Positions 29,189-36,286 of a stretch of 36,403 bases of DNA are shown piece after piece (position 1 is the stretch's first letter; each line of letters begins with the position of its first letter). The DNA lies in NCBI GenBank assembly GCA_903929315.1, contig CAIYUC010000219.1, positions 1 to 36,403 of the forward strand, given 5' to 3'. A program made the position numbers and the translations under genes. The notes under the pieces were generated by a model, which was given only the letters and a program-made list of their open reading frames with translations, was not told where the DNA came from and searched no databases. The stretch is from an uncultured Bacteroidales bacterium (GTDB lineage: Bacteria; Bacteroidota; Bacteroidia; Bacteroidales; FEN-979).

Positions 29189-30251
29189 TATCAGGTGTCT
29201 CAATTGTAAATTCAATATTGGTTCCGCTTGTCATCGCCCAGGATAAAGGATTTAATTCCATCAGCCTCGAATAACTCTCTCCATTTATTCTCCAACCCCT
29301 ACCTTGAAAATCGCCTTTCGTAAATCGTTTCAATTGAAACGATTGAAAGTGCCATTTATGTTCATCAAAATCCCAACCAGTTGTATATGATAATAGTAAT
29401 ATAAACCTTTTAATTCTTTCAACTGCGTCATCAGATATTTTATAGAACTGACCGTCATGTTCCAAATTGGCAGGAGTGCCATCGGGATTAGAGATTCTTA
29501 AACGATCTCCTCGTTCTCTTGCTATACTTATGCTGTCTCTTCTACGAAAGAAATCATCCATTGCAAGTATTTGAGAGTAAACAGTGTAATGCTCATGCAT
29601 AAATACTTGCCGAAGAACGCTTTCGTTATTTTGGATTCCAAGGTAATCCAGCCAATTAAGAACGTTCTCTGGATAACCATAAAGTACTTGGAATGTCCCA
29701 TCAGCAAAGAATAAAGGGGTAATTGCAGTTTCAGGTATTCTAATCGTTTGAAAATGACCAATGATAGCTAAGAGTAAATGTATCGTTGCTAAAGGATATT
29801 TTAAGCGAAAATCATGTTGCCCGTCATAGTCTCGAAGTAAATTTGGCTGCAGACAATCTCGAAACCCTGTATAAAAAACTCTTGGAATATTATTTCTATT
29901 CAACAATAACATGTGATGACCAACGCTTTTTATACCTCTTCTGCATATTTCCATGTCTAAAAAAACGACATCTTCATCATATGCTGTTTTATCATTTTTT
30001 AGAACCATAACCTTCCCGTCATAAAATCCAATGATTTCCCAATGGAAGTAATATGACATGAAGAGCCCACATAAAAGGCCATCACTATCTGGACTTAAAA
30101 TACATTTCTTGTTTTCCTCAAACATCCATGGGAATCTTTCTCTAATGGAATTGAATTCAATTACTGAATCCCTTCCTTGAAGCAATCGAGTGATTCTTGG
30201 TGTATAATTATTATTCTGAGGCATATCAAATAGAGTTAAATCGTTCATCAT
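29181..30251 (-). CDS. Candidate restriction endonuclease of unassigned family, DHH-like motif
   Basis: A 356-residue protein in the usual place of the nuclease in controller-regulated type II systems: its start overlaps the controller gene by 26 bases and its end overlaps the methyltransferase by 8. No PD-(D/E)XK, HNH, GIY-YIG or PLD motif is apparent. Instead, ILSPDSDGLLCGLFMS (51-66, Asp55 and Asp57), VVFLDME (95-101, Asp99) and SVGHHML (109-115, His112-His113) resemble in order and spacing the D.D, D and DHH motifs of DHH phosphoesterases, with Gly instead of Asp before the two His. That resemblance is an inference from pattern only. The C-terminal half (about 190-356) is unassigned. It has no signal peptide or membrane segment. 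It is AT-rich like the whole locus, suggesting transfer. Confidence 0.65.
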   Translation of the reverse strand: MMNDLTLFDMPQNNNYTPRITRLLQGRDSVIEFNSIRERFPWMFEENKKCILSPDSDGLLCGLFMSYYFHWEIIGFYDGKVMVLKNDKTAYDEDVVFLDMEICRRGIKSVGHHMLLLNRNNIPRVFYTGFRDCLQPNLLRDYDGQHDFRLKYPLATIHLLLAIIGHFQTIRIPETAITPLFFADGTFQVLYGYPENVLNWLDYLGIQNNESVLRQVFMHEHYTVYSQILAMDDFFRRRDSISIARERGDRLRISNPDGTPANLEHDGQFYKISDDAVERIKRFILLLSYTTGWDFDEHKWHFQSFQLKRFTKGDFQGRGWRINGESYSRLMELNPLSWAMTSGTNIEFTIETPDTM

Positions 30252-30450
30252 TAAAAAATTCTGTTAGCGAAACATTTAATCCTTTACATATTTTTTCTAT
30301 GCTTGATAGTGAAAGATTTCGTTTTCCCCTTTCAACATGATTAATATATGTTCTGTCAAGGTCGCATTTAAAAGAAAGCTCCTCTTGAGAAAATCCTGCA
30401 GAAACTCTTAGCTGCTTCATTCTCTCGCCAAATTTTTGCTTCATGTCCAT
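30226..30450 (-). CDS. Restriction-modification controller (C) protein, XRE-type
   Basis: A 74-residue protein from ATG 30450; a longer frame from GTG 30501 would run across the operators and promoter and is rejected. The helix-turn-helix is MKQLRVSAGFSQEELSFKCD followed by LDRTYINHVERGKRNLS and a C-terminal helix pair (LSSIEKICKGLNVSLTEFF), the size and layout of C proteins of type II systems, which act as dimers. Promoter position places the transcript start at or within a few bases of the ATG, so the mRNA is leaderless or nearly so. The C protein is expected to activate then repress its own operon, delaying the nuclease until DNA is methylated. ATG 30444 is an alternative start. Confidence 0.85.
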   Translation of the reverse strand: MDMKQKFGERMKQLRVSAGFSQEELSFKCDLDRTYINHVERGKRNLSLSSIEKICKGLNVSLTEFFNDERFNSI

Positions 30451-30454
30451 AAAA

Positions 30455-30486
30455 CAAAAGTATCGCAAATGTTTACTATAAGTCAA
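30455..30486 (-). promoter_or_regulatory. Promoter of the controller-nuclease operon
   Basis: On the minus strand, TTG (30486-30484), 21 bases, then TACTTTTG (30462-30455). The first base of the message falls near 30448-30450, at the start codon. The promoter-proximal operator overlaps the -33 element. Confidence 0.7.
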
Positions 30487-30503
30487 CGGACTATAAGTCA
30501 CAT
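30473..30503 (-). promoter_or_regulatory. Tandem C-box operators of the controller gene
   Basis: Two copies of GACTTATAGT stand 15 bases apart on the minus strand (30499-30490 and 30484-30475). The distal copy is extended to the symmetric GACTTATAGTC (30499-30489). This is the known GACT...AGTC C-box type. From memory the whole stretch is close to the operator pair of the Esp1396I system. The distal site is the expected activator site, and the proximal site overlaps the -33 element and should repress. Confidence 0.85.
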
Positions 30504-30777
30504 TTTTGTAGGTTTAAAGGTTAATCCAAAAGAAAAATGATGTTCAATCAGGTTAGTTATTCACGTAATATATTGAATATCATATATTTAGACTGATAAT
30601 GAAATGAACTTTAAGATTTAAGCATGAATGATGGGATTGAAATTTTGATAAATGACAGCAATATCTTATTTAGAATGAAAATAAATTATTAATTTTAACA
30701 CACTGATTTATAACGATATAGTAAGATATCTAAGAAAAAGTATAAGAAATGTTGAAACAAAAATTGGAGCTCTGTAT

Positions 30778-30945
30778 ATGCCTTTCATGAAGACAAATAT
30801 TAAGCTCATTCTTAACCGAACAAAGAAAAACGCACAAGGATATTCTCCGATTTATTTACGGATAACAAAAAATAGGACAACTGCTTACATTTCATTTGGA
30901 AGCGCTTACTATCCAGGTACTATTTTGATCAAGAAGAAACGGTAA
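30778..30945 (+). pseudogene. Tyrosine recombinase remnant (Arm DNA-binding N-terminus only)
   Basis: Fifty-five codons from ATG 30778. MKTNIKLILNRTKKNAQGYS and PIYLRITKNRTTAYISFG match the N-terminal Arm DNA-binding domain of Bacteroidetes phage and transposon integrases. After that the frame degenerates and stops at 30943; the core-binding and catalytic domains are gone. It overlaps in another frame the VapE remnant that follows. It cannot recombine DNA. Confidence 0.75.
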
Positions 30946-31580
30946 AGATTACTGAGCACAATGAGCAATTTCAGATTAAAACGATAGAAGAGGAACTGCT
31001 ACTTAGGTATTTCGAACCATGTAAGAAGGAAGATGCGACTTACCTGTTATCTGCAACTGATGTCATTGAATTTCTCTCGAACAAGACTAAAAACATCTAT
31101 ATGAATTCGGGAAACGCAATTAATATGGGTAAAATGCTTATTAAGCATGATTTTGTAAGGACAAGAAAAAAAGGACGAGATGTTTACGCGCTAAAGGAAA
31201 ATCCTAATCCAGATGGTTTATTTTTTGTGAAACTGAATGCAAAAATTTCGATTGATCCAGCAGAGCTTGAAGAAATCTTCAAGGAGGTTGATAAGACCGA
31301 AGGTACAGCTCGAAAAAATGAACTTAAAAAGCTATACTTTTCACATTTTAGTAAACATAAGAAAGGAGAACGGAGCGTGTTCATATCGTTCGACAAAGTA
31401 TTCTTGGAACTTCAAAAGCGAGCTAATGTAAACCTTGATGATACTGATTATAAATTGTTAATGGAAATTAGGTCTGAAGAAGGTGCATTGTACCGAAGTG
31501 ATGAGATACCAGCTCATGCTGAGGTAATCAACGATTTCGGGGATGTGCTTGAAAAGGTAAGAACTAATCCGTTATTTTAA
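30876..31580 (+). pseudogene. VapE/VirE-family C-terminal remnant
   Basis: The frame opens after a stop at 30873 and runs to 31580; its first ATG is internal (31101), leaving 159 codons if that were used. The first part (YYFDQEETVKITEHNEQFQI, LEEELLLRYFEPC-like, LLSATDVIEFL, MGKMLIKHDFVRTRKKGRDVY) resembles the C-terminal end of VapE/VirE-like phage and island primase-helicases. The ATPase part is missing. The last 100 or so residues (from about 31220) are not recognised. The junction with the integrase fragment is near 30895. It is read as a deletion scar of an integrated element. Confidence 0.6.
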
Positions 31581-31914
31581 CATCACGAGGGGTGAACTCG
31601 AGAGGTTATTAAAAAAAATAAGGAAAGAAATCATCTTCCCCTACCACCCTTCTCTATAGAGTGAATATCAATACCTTTTACAGCAAAACGATGAAGTAAA
31701 TTTCACAGATATGGTGACATACTGATGGAGCTACTCCAGGAGTATGTCCATTTGTAAAATTAAATATGGACATATTTTAATTATTATATAGCTAGCTATA
31801 TAATAATTAAACGGGACATCCGAGAGCTTAAACGGTAATACCGGTTGAAAGCAACCGTAAAAGATAATGAATTAATAAGCTAAAAATTAGCGTAATAACG
31901 AAATGATAACGTAA
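31581..31914. other. Gene-free stretch with palindromes before the IS element
   Basis: No gene was found. It holds a 9-bp inverted repeat around 31743-31774, a 34-bp perfect palindrome at 31777-31810, and a short hairpin (CGGTTG, four bases, CAACCG) at 31842-31857. It then meets the left end of the IS21-type element. Confidence 0.6.
31777..31810. repeat. Perfect 34-bp AT-rich palindrome
   Basis: The sequence equals its own reverse complement over 34 bases, with GCTAGC at the centre (31791-31796) and TTAATTATTATATA arms. It is preceded by TATGTCCAT (31743-31751) and its inverse ATGGACATA (31766-31774). Confidence 0.9.
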
Positions 31915-32012
31915 TGTAAACGGCAAATAACAATGCAAGTTTTCGGCAATTAAGAATGCACGATTTCGGCAAATAAGAATGTCAGAAATCGGCAAATAAG
32001 AATGCAAGGTCC
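31915..32012 (+). repeat. Left-end iterons of the IS (four 23-bp units)
   Basis: There are four units of the form CGGCAAATAAGAATGCA with small differences, at a regular 23-base period. They are the probable transposase-binding sites of the left end. Confidence 0.85.
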
Positions 32013-32060
32013 TTCCTTCGTTAAATTCCCTTTTTAAAGAAAAAAGAAAAAAAAGCAAGG

Positions 32061-32100
32061 TTTGCAGCTCAACTTGCCCATGGGCAAGTTGAGCTGCAAA
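32061..32100. repeat. Perfect 40-bp palindrome between the IS left end and istA
   Basis: The sequence is self-complementary over 40 bases, centred on CCCATGGG (32077-32084). On the minus strand it is followed within a few bases by an eight-base T-run, so it has terminator form in that direction. It stands 50 bases before the istA start codon. Confidence 0.9.
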
Positions 32101-32150
32101 AAACCTAACATTTAGTCTGACTTTTGGTCTCTTAACCAAACCTGTCAGAC

Positions 32151-33698
32151 ATGAATATAAAAATTGAACACCGATGGATTATGTATTATGAGATACTAAA
32201 ACAAAAATGGAACGGAAAGACGCCATCACAGATCGCGGAGTATCTGGTGATGGACACCCGGACTGTAAAAAAGTATTTGTCTATGAGCGAAAAGGAGTAT
32301 GAGGCTTCTCTGGAAAGTCAATCAAGGAGAACGAAAAAACTGGCATCCTATGAAGACTTCGTCAAAGGACGACTGGAACTATGTCCTGAGGCTTCCTCGG
32401 CCCAGGTCCATGACTGGCTGAAGGAAAACTATCCGTTGTTCCCCAAGGCCAGTATCAGGACGGTATACGACTTTGTCTTATTTGTCCGGCAGAAACATAA
32501 CCTAGTTAAGGTCTTTACTTCACGGCAATACCAACAGGTTGAAGAACTTCCTTATGGAGCGCAAGCCCAGGTTGATTTTGGAGAGTATAATATGAGCGAT
32601 GTCGATGGTCATCGTAAGAAGGTTTACTTCCTGGCCCTGGTCTTATCCCGCTCACGGTTTAAAATGGTCTGTTTCTTGGATCATCCCTTTACTGCCCAGT
32701 CGGCCATCGAAGCCCATGAAGTGGCTTTTACTTTCATCGGTGGCTATCCCCGGGAACTGGTTTATGATCAGGATAAAGTCTTGCTGGCGAACGAAAACAA
32801 AGGCGATGTCGTGTTAACCGAAGCATTCCGGGCTTACTGCCAGAGCCGGCCATTTAAGGTCAGGTTTTGTCGCAAAAGTGATCCCCAGAGCAAAGGGAAA
32901 ATAGAAAACGTGATCAAATACATCAAGTACAATTTTCTCAGGGGCCGGATGTATTATGGGGTGTTTATCCTGAACGATCAGGCCGTGGATTGGCTCAGCC
33001 GAACAGCCAATGCCAAAGAACATTCGACAACCCATAAAATCCCTGTCCTGGAATGGATGATTGAAAAGGACTACCTGATCCCTCTGCAACCCGCCTTGTT
33101 CAATACCTCCCCTCAACGAGTATATGCCGTGAGTAGAGATAACGTGATCCATTATAAAGGCAGTACCTATTCCGTTCCTATAGGAACATACCAGGGGGCT
33201 AAAACAGAAGTACGGCTTGAGCAGAGAGGTGATATCCTGATCATCACCGATACCAACGGTCAAGAGATTATTCAACACCCGATATCGTATATCAAAGGCA
33301 CCCAGGTCCGCCATAAAACACATTACCGGGATCATAGTCTAAGCGTGAGTAAGCTTATCGATCAGGTGGCTTCACGCTTTACCGATCAGGGAAAAGCACA
33401 TACCTACCTTGATAAGGTTCATCTTCAGTTCCCCCGTTATGCCAGAGATCAAATGCAGATCATTGAACAGGCAGCAAAGAAATATCCCAGACCGGACATG
33501 GATCTTGCCCTGGAATATTGCCTGGAGAACCACCTGGAGAAAGCAACTGACTTTGAACCGGTATTACTGGCGCTAAGAGAACAGCAGCAAAATAGCGCAG
33601 AAACGATCCTTAAGGATGAACCCCGTTTACAAAACCCAAAGTACAAGATCCAACCTCATACAAGTAGTATATCAGAGTATAAACAAATCCTTGATTAA
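32151..33698 (+). CDS. istA: IS21-family transposase IstA
   Basis: A 515-residue DDE transposase. The N-terminal helix-turn-helix (TPSQIAEYLVMDTRTVKKYL, about 24-43) should bind the terminal iterons. The catalytic core shows Asp142 (QVDFGEY), Asp206 or Asp208 (VYDQDKVLL) and Glu252 (DPQSKGKIENVIKYIK). The C-terminal part carries the small beta-barrel typical of the family (YAVSRDNVIHYKGSTYSVPIG). Length is normal for IstA and the frame is intact, so it is probably active. It is followed after 2 bases by istB. Confidence 0.95.
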   Translation: MNIKIEHRWIMYYEILKQKWNGKTPSQIAEYLVMDTRTVKKYLSMSEKEYEASLESQSRRTKKLASYEDFVKGRLELCPEASSAQVHDWLKENYPLFPKASIRTVYDFVLFVRQKHNLVKVFTSRQYQQVEELPYGAQAQVDFGEYNMSDVDGHRKKVYFLALVLSRSRFKMVCFLDHPFTAQSAIEAHEVAFTFIGGYPRELVYDQDKVLLANENKGDVVLTEAFRAYCQSRPFKVRFCRKSDPQSKGKIENVIKYIKYNFLRGRMYYGVFILNDQAVDWLSRTANAKEHSTTHKIPVLEWMIEKDYLIPLQPALFNTSPQRVYAVSRDNVIHYKGSTYSVPIGTYQGAKTEVRLEQRGDILIITDTNGQEIIQHPISYIKGTQVRHKTHYRDHSLSVSKLIDQVASRFTDQGKAHTYLDKVHLQFPRYARDQMQIIEQAAKKYPRPDMDLALEYCLENHLEKATDFEPVLLALREQQQNSAETILKDEPRLQNPKYKIQPHTSSISEYKQILD

Positions 33699-33700
33699 TT

Positions 33701-34462
33701 ATGGAAACAACTACAGAAACCTTAAGTAATCTGGCCCGGCAACTGAAGCTTACCGGACTGGGATCCGTGATCGGTGACCTGCTGTTAACCGCAGGGCAGA
33801 AACAGATAAGCTATGTCGATTTTACGATGGACCTGCTGTCGGCCGAAATCGATCACCGTAACCGACAGAACCTGGCCAAACGTTTACGACACGCAAAGCT
33901 CCCGGCCCAGCATGATCTGGACCTATGGCAGGAGAATCATGTGAACGGGATATCCCGAACTCAACTCTCTCACCTCAGACAATGCATCTGGCTGGAACAA
34001 CATTTTAACATCATTCTGATGGGGCCCAGCGGTGTAGGAAAAACGTTTTTAGGAGCTGGCCTTTGCTTTGACGCATTGCAGAAAGGATACCGGGCCTGCT
34101 TTAGAACCATGGAACAACTCACTCATCTGCTTAAAATGAAAGACATCGTAAAATCCATGGCCCGGGAATTTGACGTGCTCCGTAATGCGGATCTTCTGGT
34201 TATCGATGATATTATGATGTTCCCTATTGAACGCAAACAAGCTGTCTCTCTGTTCAATCTTATCGACCATTTGCATCAAAACGCTTCCATCATTGTCACC
34301 ACCAATAAAAGCCCTGATGAATGGGTCAAAGTACTCGATGATGAAGTACTCGCTGCTGCGATACTTGATAGGTTGCTTTTTAAGTGTGAAATCGTCAAAT
34401 TATCCGGTAAATCGTTCCGGCTGGAAAACAGAAAAACGATCTTTGAAAACACCGTTCTTTAA
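33701..34462 (+). CDS. istB: IS21-family AAA+ helper ATPase IstB
   Basis: A 253-residue protein. Walker A is GPSGVGKT (108-115), Walker B is LLVIDDIMM (Asp169-Asp170), and IIVTTNKSPDEW marks the sensor region. IstB loads on target DNA and stimulates the transposase. It starts 2 bases after the istA stop, as is usual for translational coupling. The length and motifs are complete. Confidence 0.95.
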   Translation: METTTETLSNLARQLKLTGLGSVIGDLLLTAGQKQISYVDFTMDLLSAEIDHRNRQNLAKRLRHAKLPAQHDLDLWQENHVNGISRTQLSHLRQCIWLEQHFNIILMGPSGVGKTFLGAGLCFDALQKGYRACFRTMEQLTHLLKMKDIVKSMAREFDVLRNADLLVIDDIMMFPIERKQAVSLFNLIDHLHQNASIIVTTNKSPDEWVKVLDDEVLAAAILDRLLFKCEIVKLSGKSFRLENRKTIFENTVL

Positions 34463-34474
34463 AATGTTGTATCT

Positions 34475-34551
34475 TTAAATCGGAAATTAACGATGCAAAA
34501 AACCTTGCATTCTTATTTGCCGATTTCCTGCATTTGTAGTTGCCGCTTACA
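34475..34551 (+). repeat. Right-end iterons of the IS and hairpin after istB
   Basis: Two inverted 23-bp units occur (TTGCCG at 34517 and 34540). A degenerate unit in direct orientation just before them (from about 34477) can pair with the first, making an imperfect hairpin with about 21-base arms that may also end istB transcription. Confidence 0.7.
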
Positions 34552-36169
34552 AAAGTATCTTAAAGTATTCTAATGCTTTTATTTTATCAGGTTTAAAAAA
34601 CAAATAAGTTAGAAAAAGGTTATGATATGTCATCTTAAAGCTCGGATTTAGTTTTGTGGCTTTGTTAAAAATGGTAATTGCTTCATTGAATTGACCACAT
34701 TCCCTGTATGCAATTCCAAGGAAATTTAAAATCCGTACATTATTGTGCTCTACTGCTAATCCTTTTAAAAAAGTATTGATTGCTTCACAATATTGTCCAT
34801 TTTCTTTATAAGCGTTTCCAAGTTCTTCTAATACCCCTAAATTGACTGGGTCTTTTTGAAGTAAAGTTAAAAAAGTTTTAATTGCTTCATCGAATTGTTC
34901 GTATTCAATATATGCTATTCCAAGTATTTCTAAAACCTTTACATTTTCTGGGTCTTTATTTAATAAATTTAAAAAAGTTTTTAAAATTGAATCAAATCTC
35001 CCAGTATTGTTCCCGTATTTGTTTCTAAACATACGATAAATAGGTTCATTCTCTGGCTCTACTTTTAATCTTATAAGAATATATTTGAGGGCTTCATCAT
35101 ATTGCCCAGACTCATTGAATAAGAAAGCAATTTTTTCTAATACCCTTACATTTTGCGGCTCTTTTTGTAATAAATTTAGAAATGTTTGGATTGCTTCCTC
35201 AATTCTCCCCGCCTCTTTGTATAAATTTCCAAATTCTTCTAAAACTTTTAAGTTATCTGGGTTTTCATTTAGTAAAGCAATAAATGTTTTGATAGCTTCA
35301 TCAACCCTACCTGTTTTTTTGTAGGTGTTCCTTAATGCCTTCAAAACATGTTCATTATCTGGTTCTAATTTTAGTTGTTTGAGATATGTTCTAATGGCGT
35401 CATCAAATTGCCCATAGTTTCTGTATGTGGTTCCAAGGGCATTTATAATCTGTATATTATCTGGTTCTAATTTTAATCCTTTTTGAAAAGTTTTAATAGC
35501 ATTTTCAAATTGCTTATTTTCACTATATGAACTTCCAAGGGCATCTAAAATCTGTAAATCATCTGGGTCTATGATTGATCCTTTAAGTAACATTCGGATA
35601 GCTTCAGTAAATTGCCCAATCTTTTTATATATGGCAGCAATTTCTTTAATCAATCGTAGATTATTTGGGTCTTCATTTAGTAATTTTTGAAATGTTTTGA
35701 TAGCTTCATCAAATCTGCCAGTATCCCAGAATGTGATCCTAAGTTCCTGTAAAAACACTACATTTTTTGGCTCTAATATCAACCCTTTTAGAAAAGTTCT
35801 AATTGCTTCATCATATTGACCAGCCTTTTTGTAATATACGCCAAGTTCTTCTAAGACCTTTAAGTTATTAGGGTATCCATTTAATAAATTTTGAAATATT
35901 TTGATAGCTTCATTAAATCTCCCAGTTTTCTTGAATATAATTCTTAGTCCCTTAGTAATCGATATAGTATCAGGTTTTAATGTTAGACCTTTGTGAAAAG
36001 TATTAATGGCTTCGTCATATTTTCCATATTTACTATATGTTTCTCCAAGAGAAGTTAAAATCTGTATGTTATCTGGGTCTATAATTAATCCAGTTTTAAA
36101 TGTTCCGATGGCTTCATCATATTGTTCATTTTCCACGTAACTGCTACCAAGGGCATTTAATACCCCCAA
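34547..36169 (-). CDS. TPR-repeat protein, both ends irregular (probable truncated gene)
   Basis: Fifteen TPR units of 34-35 residues plus a partial one, for example VLEELGVYYKKAGQYDEAIRTFLKGLILEPKN. The two types (LGxxY...GQYDEAI and LRxxF...GRFDEAI) roughly alternate. There is no ATG: TTG 36169 is the first usable start, yet the frame stays open and TPR-like (GLRITFKNTGRFEEAIQLFQ) up to a stop at 36284-36286, so the N-terminus is probably missing. The stop codon at 34547-34549 is made by the TG tip of the IS end, so the C-terminus also reflects the insertion. The gene is markedly AT-rich. No signal peptide is visible. It probably served protein-protein binding. Confidence 0.7.
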   Translation of the reverse strand: MGVLNALGSSYVENEQYDEAIGTFKTGLIIDPDNIQILTSLGETYSKYGKYDEAINTFHKGLTLKPDTISITKGLRIIFKKTGRFNEAIKIFQNLLNGYPNNLKVLEELGVYYKKAGQYDEAIRTFLKGLILEPKNVVFLQELRITFWDTGRFDEAIKTFQKLLNEDPNNLRLIKEIAAIYKKIGQFTEAIRMLLKGSIIDPDDLQILDALGSSYSENKQFENAIKTFQKGLKLEPDNIQIINALGTTYRNYGQFDDAIRTYLKQLKLEPDNEHVLKALRNTYKKTGRVDEAIKTFIALLNENPDNLKVLEEFGNLYKEAGRIEEAIQTFLNLLQKEPQNVRVLEKIAFLFNESGQYDEALKYILIRLKVEPENEPIYRMFRNKYGNNTGRFDSILKTFLNLLNKDPENVKVLEILGIAYIEYEQFDEAIKTFLTLLQKDPVNLGVLEELGNAYKENGQYCEAINTFLKGLAVEHNNVRILNFLGIAYRECGQFNEAITIFNKATKLNPSFKMTYHNLFLTYLFFKPDKIKALEYFKILL

Positions 36170-36286
36170 ATTATTGGGGTCTTTAATTAATAACCCTTGA
36201 AATAATTGGATGGCTTCTTCAAATCTTCCAGTATTCTTGAATGTAATTCTAAGTCCATTTATCCCAATTAATTCATTAGCTATTTA

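Larger units (their letters stand above)
31915..34551 (+). mobile_element. Complete IS21-family insertion sequence (2637 bp)
   Basis: The element carries istA and istB in order between ends TGTAAACGGCAA (31915) and its inverse TTGCCGCTTACA (ending 34551), giving TG...CA tips. The left end has CGGCAA words at 31921, 31944, 31967 and 31990, exactly 23 bases apart. The right end has the inverse word TTGCCG at 34517 and 34540, also 23 apart. These repeated terminal sites are typical of IS21 elements, where transposase binds them. The flanks (taacgtaa and aaagtatc) show no direct target duplication. Confidence 0.9.

Noticed and set aside
30450-30501. Extended controller start at GTG 30501
   Set aside because: This would translate the operators and promoter; the residues match no controller family and the promoter lies inside.
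31828-32139. A 103-codon minus-strand frame
   Set aside because: It crosses the left end of the IS, its iterons and the 40-bp palindrome; the repeats explain the open frame.
32814-33335. A 173-codon minus-strand frame inside istA
   Set aside because: It is antisense to a complete transposase with all catalytic residues in place.
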